A stretch of DNA of 64,000 nucleotides from Luteipulveratus halotolerans (lineage in GTDB: Bacteria; Actinomycetota; Actinomycetes; Actinomycetales; Dermatophilaceae), in NCBI RefSeq assembly GCF_001247745.1, contig NZ_LAIR01000002.1:3038001-3102000 (forward strand), given 5' to 3'. How positions within the stretch are numbered: position 1 is the stretch's first letter; the number at the start of each line of letters is the position of its first letter. The position numbers and the translations under genes were made by a program. Below the pieces are notes generated by a model. That model worked only from the letters and a program-made list of their open reading frames with translations, ran no database searches and was not told the origin of the DNA. Positions 1-7,381 of this stretch are shown piece after piece.

Positions 1-137
1 AGGTCGGTGTGGCAGACCCCGCAGGCCTCGACCTTGACGACCGCCTCACCCGGCCCAGGGTCGGGGATCACGATGTCGACCAGCTCGACCGGCTCCCCCT
101 TCGCGCGGGCGACGACTCCCTTGACGGTCTGCGGCAT
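1..137 (-). CDS. mscR: S-(hydroxymethyl)mycothiol dehydrogenase, N-terminal fragment (cut by window edge)
   Basis: The visible 45 residues begin MPQTVKGVVARAKGEPVELV and end in GVCHTD, the start of the GroES-like domain of zinc-dependent class III alcohol dehydrogenases; the Cys of CHTD is the first catalytic zinc ligand. The opening matches the mycothiol-dependent formaldehyde dehydrogenase subgroup (MscR/FadH), which oxidises the formaldehyde-mycothiol adduct. This fits the mshA and mshD genes in the same window. The ATG follows a GAGGAGCC ribosome site. The rest of the gene lies outside the window, so the subfamily rests on the N-terminus only. Confidence 0.8.
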   Translation of the reverse strand, partial: MPQTVKGVVARAKGEPVELVDIVIPDPGPGEAVVKVEACGVCHTD

Positions 138-186
138 GGTGGCTCCTCGGCGTCGAGTGCAGGGGTACGCCACGATTCTAGGCCCG

Positions 187-192
187 TACGCT
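187..192 (+). promoter_or_regulatory. -10 element TACGCT, leaderless start of the winged-helix gene
   Basis: TACGCT ends 6 nt before the ATG at 199, the spacing expected when transcription starts on the start codon. Confidence 0.5.
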
Positions 193-198
193 GAACCG

Positions 199-501
199 AT
201 GGGCACGCCCTCGCTCGAGCCCGTGCTGCACAACCCGGTACGCCGGCGGCTGTGCTCAGCGCTGGTCCTTACCGGTGCGCTCGACCGGGCCACGCTGCAG
301 CGCCTGGTCGCTCTCCCCGACGCCACGCTCGACGAGCACCTGGCGGCCCTGGAAGGCGCCGGGTACGTGGCGGTGAGCGACGTCGTACGCCTCACTGACA
401 CCGGCCGGTCGGCTCTCGTGACGGACGAGGCCGAGCGCGACCGGCTCGCGCGTCAGCTGCGCGAGACCGGCCGTGACCAGTCCCCACCGCCCCAGGCGTA
501 G
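199..501 (+). CDS. Small winged-helix DNA-binding protein
   Basis: A 100-residue protein. Residues about 8-75 look like a winged helix: two short helices, a recognition helix near TLDEHLAALEGAGYV, then a wing ending in VRLTDTGRSAL, a pattern seen in MarR/PadR/ArsR-like regulators. The C-terminus is a charged helix. It is divergent from the mycothiol-dependent dehydrogenase gene, so local control of that gene is possible but not shown. The start at 199 is supported by a TACGCT box 6 nt upstream. No effector domain is visible. Confidence 0.65.
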   Translation: MGTPSLEPVLHNPVRRRLCSALVLTGALDRATLQRLVALPDATLDEHLAALEGAGYVAVSDVVRLTDTGRSALVTDEAERDRLARQLRETGRDQSPPPQA

Positions 502-516
502 CGCCTCACGAGCGGT

Positions 517-1362
517 TCACAGCCGGGCCGCGGTGCGGACCAGACCAGCCACACCCGGTGAGGTGCTGTGCGGCGGCCAGGCGATGACGGTCGTGACCTG
601 CGGAGCGTCCGAGATCGGGACGACGGCCAGCCCCTCGCGCACGCTCGAGCCGGCCGACTCGGGGAGCATGATCGCCGTCCGGCCGAGCCGCACGAGCTGC
701 AGGATCTGGGTCTGGTCGCGCAGCTCAGGGCCGGGGCCGTCCGGGTAGGTCCCGTCGAGGTGGGGCCACCGCGGCAGCGGCAGATCGGGGATCGAGGCCG
801 CCTCCTGCACCGTCATCGACGTCATCGCGCTCGCCGGGTGCCCGGCGGGCAGCACCAGCACCTGGTTCTCGGTCGTCAGCTCTTCGAGATCGAACCCGCT
901 CAGGTCGTCGAACGGACGGTGCAGGATCGCGACGTCGGCCCGCCCGTCGCGCAGCATCGCCGCCTGGTGACCCGGCGGGCTCAGCAGCACCTCGACCTCA
1001 GCGGCGTCGGGCTCGGCAGCGTAGGCGTCGAGCAGCTTGGCCATCAGCTCGCTCGACGCACCGGCTTTCGCGGTCAGGACGACGGAGGCCCGGGTGGCCG
1101 CCTCGACCGTGCGGCGGGTCCGGCGTTCGGCCGCCTCGACGGCCGCGAGTGCTGCCCGGCCCTCGCGCTGCAAGGTCTCACCGGCAGGCGTGAGGGTGAC
1201 ACCGCGGGGCGTACGGACGAACAGTGCGGCTCCGAGACGCCGCTCCAGCTGAGCGATCGCACGTGACAGCGGCGGCTGGGCCATCGCGAGCTGCTCGGCG
1301 GCCCGCCCGAAGTGCAGCTCGTCGGCCACCGCGAGGAAATAGCGCAGCTCGCGAGTCTCCAC
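517..1362 (-). CDS. LysR family transcriptional regulator
   Basis: A 281-residue LysR-type regulator. The N-terminus (METRELRYFLAVADELHFG, with a GTG start) is the typical winged helix-turn-helix; the recognition helix lies around AMAQPPLSRAIAQLERRLG. The remainder is the periplasmic-binding-like effector domain. The GTG start at 1362 is preferred over upstream candidates because it gives the canonical LysR beginning and has TACGCT 6 nt upstream. It is divergent from the SDR gene at 1458, and a T-N11-A inverted repeat lies between them, so it probably controls both. The ligand is unknown. Confidence 0.9.
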   Translation of the reverse strand: METRELRYFLAVADELHFGRAAEQLAMAQPPLSRAIAQLERRLGAALFVRTPRGVTLTPAGETLQREGRAALAAVEAAERRTRRTVEAATRASVVLTAKAGASSELMAKLLDAYAAEPDAAEVEVLLSPPGHQAAMLRDGRADVAILHRPFDDLSGFDLEELTTENQVLVLPAGHPASAMTSMTVQEAASIPDLPLPRWPHLDGTYPDGPGPELRDQTQILQLVRLGRTAIMLPESAGSSVREGLAVVPISDAPQVTTVIAWPPHSTSPGVAGLVRTAARL

Positions 1363-1368
1363 CGATCC

Positions 1369-1374
1369 AGCGTA
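1369..1374 (-). promoter_or_regulatory. -10 element TACGCT of the lysR gene (leaderless)
   Basis: TACGCT (minus strand) ends 6 nt before the GTG at 1362; it decides that start. Confidence 0.5.
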
Positions 1375-1385
1375 TGCCGGGCTCC

Positions 1386-1400
1386 ATACCCTTGCGGTAT
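1386..1400. promoter_or_regulatory. Putative LysR operator, ATACC-N5-GGTAT (T-N11-A)
   Basis: A perfect inverted repeat with the T-N11-A core of LysR boxes lies in the divergent promoter region between the lysR gene and the SDR gene. It overlaps the expected -35 of the lysR promoter, consistent with autorepression and control of the SDR gene. Confidence 0.6.
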
Positions 1401-1457
1401 CGACCTCGACCGGATCGGTCTTGGACCCAGCCACCGGTGCGGGCACAGCATCAACAC

Positions 1458-2192
1458 ATGACGCACAGCACTGACAGCACCAAGACAGCACTGGTCACCG
1501 GCGCCAACAAGGGCATCGGGTACGAGATCGCCGCAGGCCTGGCCCGGCGCGGGTTCAGCGTCGGGATCGGCGCCCGCGACGAGGGGCGTCGCGAGGAGGC
1601 GGTCGCCTCGTTGCGCGCCGAAGGACTCGACGTGTTCGGCGTACCGCTCGATGTAACCGACGACGCCAGCGTCGCCGCCGCGGCGACCCAGCTGGCTGAG
1701 CGCGGAGGTCTGGACGTCCTCGTCAACAACGCCGGCATCACCGGCGGGATGCCGCAGGAGCCGACCCAGGTGAGCGCGGATCAGGTCCTCGCGGTCGTCG
1801 ACACGAACGTGGTCGGCGTGATCAGGGTGACCAACGCGCTGCTGCCCCTGCTCCGGCAGGCACCGTCGCCGCGGATCGTCAACGTCTCGAGCACGGTCGG
1901 GTCTCTGACGCTGCAGACCGCGCAGGCCGACGCCGTCGGGCCGATCTCCGCGGCGTACTCACCGACGAAGTCCTACCTCAACGCCGTCACCATCCAGTAC
2001 GCCAAGGAGCTCGCCGACACCAACGTCCTGATCAACGCCGGCTGCCCCGGCTTCGTCGCCACCGACCTCAACGGGCACCGTGGCACGCGTACGCCGGAGC
2101 AGGGCGCCGCGGTCTTCCTCGAGCTCGCGACCCTCCCCGACGGCGGGCCCAGCGGCACGTTCCGTGACGAGACGGGTGTCCAGCCCTGGTGA
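1458..2192 (+). CDS. Short-chain dehydrogenase/reductase (SDR), NAD(P)-dependent
   Basis: A 244-residue classical SDR. It shows the cofactor-binding TGANKGIGYE near the N-terminus, the NNAGI motif around residue 90, a catalytic Ser in VNVSSTVG and the YSPTK segment that supplies the catalytic Tyr and Lys. The overall form resembles carbonyl-reductase-like SDRs. Substrate is not predictable. It is divergent from the LysR gene with a LysR box between, so expression is likely induced through that regulator. Confidence 0.88.
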   Translation: MTHSTDSTKTALVTGANKGIGYEIAAGLARRGFSVGIGARDEGRREEAVASLRAEGLDVFGVPLDVTDDASVAAAATQLAERGGLDVLVNNAGITGGMPQEPTQVSADQVLAVVDTNVVGVIRVTNALLPLLRQAPSPRIVNVSSTVGSLTLQTAQADAVGPISAAYSPTKSYLNAVTIQYAKELADTNVLINAGCPGFVATDLNGHRGTRTPEQGAAVFLELATLPDGGPSGTFRDETGVQPW

Positions 2193-2277
2193 GTCACGCG
2201 CAGGGCACGGCCGGTCTCGCGCGTCAGCTGCGCGAGACCGGCCGCGACCTGCCTGCGTCACCGCAGGCACAGGCGCC

Positions 2278-3140
2278 TCAGTAGCGGTTCAGGATCAGGT
2301 TGGTCTTGAGCACGTCGGTGTGCAGCAGCCAGCCCTTGCCGTCGGTCGTGCTGATCGCCTGCGAGCGCAGCGACGCCGCCTGCGACTGGGTGTCGGTCTT
2401 GAACGACAGCTCGACGACGTTCTCGGTGCCCGTGCCCGACGCCGCCTTCACGGGCAGCACCTCGACGTCGACCTCGACGCCTTGCCAGGTGCCCTTCCAG
2501 ACGGTCGAGGTGACCGGGCCGTGCTGCCGGGACGCGCTCAACGTGTCGCCGCCCCATCCGTTCGAGCCCCAGTCGTCGAGCTTGCCCGGGATCTCGTTGA
2601 CCAGCCAGGTACGGCCGGTCGACTCGCTCGGCATCGACGTGCCGCTGTAGCCGCTCGCCGAGTGGCTCTTCTCGTTGCTGAAGCTCAGCGTCTGCTTGCT
2701 GTAGCCCCAGTCGACCTGGGCCTCGTAGTTGGTGTCGGAGGAGTCGAAGCCCTCGGTGTTGGCCTGCGTGAGCGCGGCGTCGACGCGACGTCACCGTTCG
2801 AGACGGCGTACCGCTTCTTGGAGGTCTCCTCGAAGTCCTTGCCGCTCTTGTGCCGCAGCCGCACGCTCCACCCCTGCGCGTCGAGCGCGAGCGCCGAGGT
2901 GTCGTAGTACGAGTACGACCGCTTCGCCCCGGTGCTCGACAGCCCGAACGCGCTGCGCACGGCCGCGGTCGGCGTACCCGTGGAGTCCAGGGCCGAGGCG
3001 CCCAGGTTGAGCTTGACCTCGTACGACGGGACCGCGTTGGCGTCGGCGTGCGCCGAGGTGTTCACCGCCGGCGCGAGGGCCGCAGCGGTGAGAGCGACGG
3101 TCAGCAGGGTGGCGCGGCGTCCGCGCGTGATGAGGGTCAT
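2278..3140 (-). pseudogene. Secreted CYTH-like protein, frameshifted
   Basis: Two adjoining frames encode one protein. The N-terminal frame (3140 down to about 2790) has a signal peptide (MTLITRGRRATLLTVALTAA, cleavage after AHA) and a region with EVKL, SYYDT, WSVRLRHK and ETSKKRY, as in CYTH/triphosphatase-tunnel domains. After SNGDV it runs out of frame, while the frame ending at 2278 continues with DAALTQANTEGFDSSDTNYE and later VELSFKT. The switch lies around 2780-2795 and needs a one-base indel. Either the gene is inactive or this is a sequencing error. The CYTH assignment is by motif pattern; the substrate is unknown. Confidence 0.65.
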
Positions 3141-3268
3141 GCGCCTGACCGTGGCGAGCGTGCGTGACGCCCGCGTGACACTCCGTTGTCGGACGTACGG
3201 CGGGCTGCCGCGGCGCTCGTGAACGTCCGGTCACGCCGGCCTCCAGGTTCGGTCAAGGACCGGCCGTC

Positions 3269-3274
3269 TAGTCT
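3269..3274 (+). promoter_or_regulatory. -10 element TAGTCT (leaderless)
   Basis: TAGTCT ends 7 nt before the ATG at 3282. Confidence 0.45.
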
Positions 3275-3281
3275 GCCCGGC

Positions 3282-3956
3282 ATGGGCAGGTACTCGTGCA
3301 CGGCGCTGTCACCGCACCGTCCTGCGGGCGACCTCACGATGCTGCGGGCGTCCGACGCCGACGCCGCGCTCGCGTCCGTGCGCGACCTGCTCCCGGGCAC
3401 GCACTGGTCGCTCGTGCGCACCGGTCGCTGGCTGAGCGAGGTCTGTGCTGACGGCGAGGTCGGTGTCGTCGTGTGCGGGGGCACCGCCCTGGTGCGCGGC
3501 GTCGACCCGAGCAGGCTCGACATCGACCCGGTTGCGGACGGCCTGTGGCACCTCGAGGTGCAGACGACCAGTGACGCCTACGCCGTACGCGTGTCCACGC
3601 CGACCGTGCTGCGCTCGGTCGATCTGTGGCCCGGTATGACGGACGCCGACCTGGCGCGGTCGACCACGGGGAGCCCGCTGCCGCCCGAGGAGCCGTTCTG
3701 GGCCGGTGAGCACGACCGGCCCGAGCTCGCGGGCGCGGCCGTCGCGTTCGACCTCGCCGACTACGGCCGCGCGGTGTTCGAGTGGATGTTCGGCTGGGAC
3801 CTGCACCACCCGGATGCGCCCGGCTCGGCGGTCGACCTGACGTCGCTGTCGCTGCACGTGTTCGCTCCGGGCGCCGCCCCTGAGCCGACGCCCGAGCAGG
3901 CACGGCCCGAGCCCGAACGACGACGCGGCCTCTTCGGCCGGAAGCGCAGCCGGTGA
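3282..3956 (+). CDS. Conserved protein of unknown function
   Basis: A 224-residue, probably cytoplasmic protein. It has no signal peptide or membrane segment. The centre has LWHLEVQTTSDAYAVRVSTP and a Trp-rich segment (FEWMFGWDLHHPDAPG); the tail is Pro/Glu-rich followed by a basic end (RRRGLFGRKRSR). I do not recognise a family. The start at 3282 is chosen for the TAGTCT box 7 nt upstream; a start further upstream would add a low-complexity Arg-rich stretch. It converges on ispF with only 5 nt between the two stop codons. Confidence 0.6.
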   Translation: MGRYSCTALSPHRPAGDLTMLRASDADAALASVRDLLPGTHWSLVRTGRWLSEVCADGEVGVVVCGGTALVRGVDPSRLDIDPVADGLWHLEVQTTSDAYAVRVSTPTVLRSVDLWPGMTDADLARSTTGSPLPPEEPFWAGEHDRPELAGAAVAFDLADYGRAVFEWMFGWDLHHPDAPGSAVDLTSLSLHVFAPGAAPEPTPEQARPEPERRRGLFGRKRSR

Positions 3957-3961
3957 CCCGC

Positions 3962-4462
3962 TCAGCCGATGAACGGCGCCTCACCCGGCACGACGAGCGC
4001 CGTCGCGATCGCCGCCACACCCTCACCACGCCCCGTCAGCCCGAGACCGTCGGCGGTCGTGGCTGACAGCGACACGGGTACGCCGCCCAGCGCCTCGCTG
4101 AGCACACCCTGCGCCTCATCACGGCGCGGGCCGAGCTTGGGCCGGTTGCCGATGACCTGAACGGCGACGTTGCCGATGCGAAAACCGTTGGCGGACAGGA
4201 TCTTTCGTGCTTCGGCGAGCATGTCGACACCGCGTGCGCCGGCCATCTCGGGCCGCCCCGTGCCGAAGTGCTGGCCGAGATCGCCGAGCCCGCTCGCCGA
4301 GAACAGCGCGTCGCACATCGCGTGGGCGACCACGTCACCGTCGGAGTGGCCCTCGATCCCGCGCTCCCCCGGCCACTCCAGGCCCGCGAGGTGCAGGGGG
4401 CGGTCGTCGTCGGCGTACGCGTGGATGTCGACGCCGATCCCTGTTCGAGGCAGCTCAGTCAC
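3962..4462 (-). CDS. ispF: 2-C-methyl-D-erythritol 2,4-cyclodiphosphate synthase
   Basis: A 166-residue cytoplasmic enzyme of the MEP isoprenoid pathway; it cyclises CDP-ME 2-phosphate to MEcPP with release of CMP. The zinc ligands are visible in GVDIHAY (Asp, His) and in the LGDLGQHF region; the GIEGHSDGDVVAHAMCDAL signature and the C-terminal TTADGLGLTGRGEG motif are intact. Length is normal for the family. It lies downstream of ispD on the same strand but is separated by about 210 bp filled with a hairpin repeat array, so translational coupling is unlikely. Confidence 0.96.
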   Translation of the reverse strand: MTELPRTGIGVDIHAYADDDRPLHLAGLEWPGERGIEGHSDGDVVAHAMCDALFSASGLGDLGQHFGTGRPEMAGARGVDMLAEARKILSANGFRIGNVAVQVIGNRPKLGPRRDEAQGVLSEALGGVPVSLSATTADGLGLTGRGEGVAAIATALVVPGEAPFIG

Positions 4463-4492
4463 GCCGTCGATCGTCCCACGCCGAGGGGTCCG

Positions 4493-4676
4493 CCTGAGAA
4501 GCGACGCGAGCGGCGGTTCTCAGGCCGCGGCGACCCCGGCCGGCTGAGAAGCGACGCGAGTGGGCGGTTCTCAGGCCGTGGCTAGCCCTGCCGCCTGAGA
4601 ACTGCGCCGAGCGGGCGGTTCTCAGGTCAGGACGCTCCGAACCCGCTGAGTACTGCTGCGAGTGGGCGGTTCTCAG
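4493..4676. repeat. Four tandem ~51-nt repeats, each an inverted repeat (CTGAGAA ... TTCTCAG)
   Basis: Units at 4494-4523, 4544-4574, 4595-4625 and 4646-4676, spaced 50, 51 and 51 nt start to start. Each has arms CTGAGAA (CTGAGTA in the fourth) and TTCTCAG around a GC-rich loop with GCGACGCGAG-like sequence and GGGCGG. Four stem-loops would form in the ispD-ispF transcript. The last unit supplies the ispD stop codon (TGA inside the arm on the minus strand). Confidence 0.9.
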
Positions 4677-5941
4677 ATCGACAGCCGCTCAACCGCATCC
4701 AGCACGGTCTGCGCGAGCTCGCCCGGAGTCAGGGCCGCAGTGTCGAGGCGCAAAGTGGGCGCCCAGTCGGCGTACTCGCGGTCCCGGACCTCTCGCCAGC
4801 TCGGCACCGCGTGGCCCTCGATGTCCGCGACGCGCTCGGTGACGCGGCGCTCGTGCTCCACCTCGTCGGAGCACACCAGCTCGATCTCGAGAACGCGGGC
4901 GCCGTGGCGGCGGGCTACGTCACGCCACGCTGTACGCGTGACTGGCAACGGGTTGACCGTGTCGGCCACGACGGAGGTGCCGAGCGCGAGCTGATCTGAG
5001 GCGACCTCGAAGGCGACCGCGTAGCCGGTTGCGGGCGGCACCGCCGTCGCGCCCGCTCGGGCCATCGCAACCTCGACAGTGTCGATACGCACGTGCACGA
5101 TCGGCGTACGGCGTCCGATCGCCCTCGCCAGGGTGGTCTTGCCGACGCCCGGAAGACCACCGAGCACGATGAGGACCGGTGCGGTCGTCGCCACCGCACC
5201 GGGGGCCGCCGCCGATGCGAGGCGCTCGACGGTCTCGAGGTCGGCGGGGTGAGTCACCTTGAGCGCCAACGGATCTCCGTCGATCACGACGACCTTGCCG
5301 CCCTGGCGCTCGACCAGCGCGGCGTCGTCGGTGGCCTGCTCGCCGCCTGCGTGTGCCCGGTCGAGCGCGGCCCGGCTGAAGCCCTGCGGCGTCTGGACCG
5401 CCCGCAACGACGAGCGGTCCGGTGTCGCGACGACGTGCCCGTCGCCGTCGACCTGCTTGATGGTGTCGGTGACGGCGAGTCCGGGCACGACCGCGTCGTA
5501 CCCCGCCTCGACCGCAGCGGTCACCGCATCGAAGAGCGCGGTCGGCGCCAGTGCCCGCGCCGCGTCGTGCACCAGGACGACGTCGACCTCGGGCGCGAGC
5601 GCCCGCAGCCCGGCCGCCACGGAGTCCGTACGCTCCGCGCCGCCCTCGACGACGAACAGCTCGGCCGTGCCGACAGTGCAAGCCGCGTCGTTCTGAGCCT
5701 CGCCGGAGCGACGCGGCGTGCACTCTCGGGACAGCGCGGCGTCGAACTCGGCCCGGTGCGACGCGGGCACCACCACGACGACCTGACGTACGCCGGCTGC
5801 GGCCCGCGCCCGGCGCACGGCGTGGACGACCAGGGGCTCGCCGGCGACGGGCACGAGCGCCTTGGGGCGATCAGCGCCCAGGCGCGTGCCCAGGCCACCG
5901 GCGACGATGACGACACCGACCGTGCTCACGACACTCCTCAC
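4673..5941 (-). CDS. ispD: IspD cytidylyltransferase fused to a P-loop kinase-like domain
   Basis: A 422-residue protein, against about 230 for usual IspD. Residues 1-235 are a full 2-C-methyl-D-erythritol 4-phosphate cytidylyltransferase: VAGGLGTRLGADRPKALVPV (CTP loop), VVLVHDAARAL, TPQGF, ATDDAALVE and LALKVTHPADL are present. Residues about 250-422 form a nucleotide kinase-like domain with Walker A GGLPGVGKTTLAR, as in small AAA/zeta-like kinases. No stop codon separates the two, although an internal GTG just before the second domain could give a separate product. The start is GTG at 5941 or 5929. The kinase domain's substrate is unknown. Confidence 0.88.
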   Translation of the reverse strand: MRSVVSTVGVVIVAGGLGTRLGADRPKALVPVAGEPLVVHAVRRARAAAGVRQVVVVVPASHRAEFDAALSRECTPRRSGEAQNDAACTVGTAELFVVEGGAERTDSVAAGLRALAPEVDVVLVHDAARALAPTALFDAVTAAVEAGYDAVVPGLAVTDTIKQVDGDGHVVATPDRSSLRAVQTPQGFSRAALDRAHAGGEQATDDAALVERQGGKVVVIDGDPLALKVTHPADLETVERLASAAAPGAVATTAPVLIVLGGLPGVGKTTLARAIGRRTPIVHVRIDTVEVAMARAGATAVPPATGYAVAFEVASDQLALGTSVVADTVNPLPVTRTAWRDVARRHGARVLEIELVCSDEVEHERRVTERVADIEGHAVPSWREVRDREYADWAPTLRLDTAALTPGELAQTVLDAVERLSI

Positions 5942-5985
5942 GACGTGCGGACGAACAGGCTGCAGACCAACAGGCTGCAGACATG

Positions 5986-6022
5986 GATGACGCCCGTGAC
6001 GAGAACCGTCACGGGCGTCATC
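5986..6022 (-). terminator. Terminator hairpin downstream of carD
   Basis: A perfect 15-bp stem (GATGACGCCCGTGAC and its complement) with a 7-nt loop lies just after the carD stop and before ispD, separating the two transcription units. Confidence 0.8.
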
Positions 6023-6031
6023 TCAGGTGAA

Positions 6032-6514
6032 TCAGGAGGCGAGCACCTCGTCGAGGGTGGCCTCGGCCTTGTCCTCGTTGGTGTGCTCGGCCAGCGCGAG
6101 CTCGGACACCAGGATCTGGCGGGCCTTGGCGAGCATGCGCTTCTCGCCGGCCGACAGTCCGCGGTCCTGGTCACGGCGCCACAGGTCACGCACGACCTCG
6201 GCGACCTTGATCACGTCACCGGAGGCGAGCTTCTCGAGGTTGGCCTTGTAGCGGCGCGACCAGTTGGTCGGCTCCTCGGTGTGGTCGGCGCGAAGCACCT
6301 CGAACACCTTGTCGAGGCCTTCCTTGCCGACGACGTCTCGCACGCCCACGAGATCGCAGTTCTCGGCCGGGACCTCGATGGTGAGATCCCCCTGTGCGAC
6401 CTTCAGCTTGAGGTACTGCTTGTCCTCTCCCTTGATCTTGCGGACGTTGATCTCTTCAATGAGGGCCGCCCCGTGGTGCGGGTACACGACCGTCTCGCCG
6501 ACCTTGAAAGCCAT
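6032..6514 (-). CDS. carD: CarD family transcriptional regulator
   Basis: A 160-residue protein colinear with mycobacterial CarD. The N-terminal Tudor-like RNAP-interaction domain starts MAFKVGETVVYPHHGAALIE; the C-terminal helical DNA-binding domain contains NWSRRYKANLEKLASGD with the Trp that wedges into the upstream edge of the -10 bubble. CarD stabilises RNA polymerase open complexes, especially at rRNA promoters. The start has a GAAAGGGG ribosome site and a TATTCT -10 box upstream; the gene ends in its own terminator. Confidence 0.96.
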   Translation of the reverse strand: MAFKVGETVVYPHHGAALIEEINVRKIKGEDKQYLKLKVAQGDLTIEVPAENCDLVGVRDVVGKEGLDKVFEVLRADHTEEPTNWSRRYKANLEKLASGDVIKVAEVVRDLWRRDQDRGLSAGEKRMLAKARQILVSELALAEHTNEDKAEATLDEVLAS

Positions 6515-6542
6515 ATGGTGTTTGCCCCTTTCGCGGGTTAAA

Positions 6543-6548
6543 GAATAC
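6543..6548 (-). promoter_or_regulatory. -10 element TATTCT of carD
   Basis: TATTCT on the minus strand lies about 28 nt upstream of the carD ATG, followed by a purine-rich ribosome site; unlike many genes here this is a leadered transcript. Confidence 0.5.
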
Positions 6549-6686
6549 CACGGAACCGCGGCATCACTGAATCGTTTGCGCAGGTCAGAGGCCTAATGAG
6601 GCCGTCCACACTCCGCGGATCCGGCCTTGACACGAGCGCCGTCGACATGCTTCGCGCGCGGTACGGAAACGGCATCGGCGGATGAC

Positions 6687-6712
6687 GTCGACGTGACCCC
6701 GGTCACGTCGAC
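6687..6712. promoter_or_regulatory. Perfect 26-nt palindrome with CRP/GlxR-like core GTGACC-N2-GGTCAC
   Basis: Twelve-base arms (GTCGACGTGACC and its complement) flank a CC centre, about 70 bp upstream of the lipoprotein start. The core GTGA-N6-TCAC is the CRP/GlxR half-site arrangement. Related sites occur at 22360 and 39244. Confidence 0.5.
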
Positions 6713-6767
6713 CGGACGGGCCACGTCCGAGGTGCGGCCTTGCGTACGAGTGCCGCCGACCGCCCGG

Positions 6768-6773
6768 TAGTCT
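6768..6773 (+). promoter_or_regulatory. -10 element TAGTCT of the lipoprotein gene (leaderless)
   Basis: TAGTCT ends 7 nt before the GTG at 6781. Confidence 0.5.
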
Positions 6774-6780
6774 GACGCCC

Positions 6781-7320
6781 GTGATGCGCCCAGCCACCAG
6801 TCCCCGTCGTGTGCGGGCCCTTGCCGGCGCCGGAGCGCTCGGCGCCGCGGTCCTGCTCAGCAGCTGCCAGTCGCTCTCGGAGCAGACGACCGACCTCAAG
6901 TACGACGCCGCCGACGGCGTCTCCTCGAGTGTCGGCGCCCTCCAGCTGTCCGACGTGCTCGTCGTGACGACGGGCAAGGGGGCGGCCGGCCACCTCTCCG
7001 GCATGGTGACCAACAACGGTGAGTCCGCCGCCCAGCTGCAGATCTCACCGACGGGCGGCCAGCCCCAGACGATCACCGTGCCGCCGCTCACGGCGGTCCG
7101 CCTCGACGGCAAGCCCTCCGGTGACGGCACGGCCAAGGTCCCTGCGGTCACGGTGCCCTCGGTCAACGTCGAGCCCGGCGCGATGCTGCCCATCACGTTC
7201 GGCACCGGCAGCGCCGGCAGCTCGCCGGTCCAGGTGCCGGTCCTGCTCGACCACCCGCCCTACGGCACCGCCTCGCACGAGCCCGAGGGCGAGTCCACGG
7301 GCAGCGGCGAGCACCACTGA
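6781..7320 (+). CDS. Putative lipoprotein
   Basis: A 179-residue protein with a lipoprotein signal peptide: basic N-terminus, hydrophobic AGALGAAVLL and lipobox LSSC (Cys about 28), so it is likely anchored on the outer face of the membrane. The mature part is a beta-rich domain (LQLSDVLVVTT, GHLSGMVTNNG, LQISPTG) resembling DUF461/copper-chaperone-like or small adhesin-like folds, without the Met/His motif of copper binders; the tail is His-rich (EHH). Start is GTG 6781 or ATG 6784. It converges on regX3 across a strong terminator. Confidence 0.7.
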   Translation: MMRPATSPRRVRALAGAGALGAAVLLSSCQSLSEQTTDLKYDAADGVSSSVGALQLSDVLVVTTGKGAAGHLSGMVTNNGESAAQLQISPTGGQPQTITVPPLTAVRLDGKPSGDGTAKVPAVTVPSVNVEPGAMLPITFGTGSAGSSPVQVPVLLDHPPYGTASHEPEGESTGSGEHH

Positions 7321-7334
7321 TCCACATACGACGA

Positions 7335-7362
7335 CGGCCACCCCGCATCAGCGGGGTGGCCG
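7335..7362. terminator. Bidirectional terminator between the lipoprotein gene and regX3
   Basis: A 12-bp perfect stem (CGGCCACCCCGC and complement) with loop ATCA lies between two convergent stop codons. Confidence 0.8.
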
Positions 7363-7381
7363 TTCGCATGTCATGGATCGA

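Noticed and set aside
4493..4676. Possible small CRISPR array
   Set aside because: The repeats are palindromic along their full length, the gaps between them are only about 20 nt and are themselves similar, and no cas genes are nearby.
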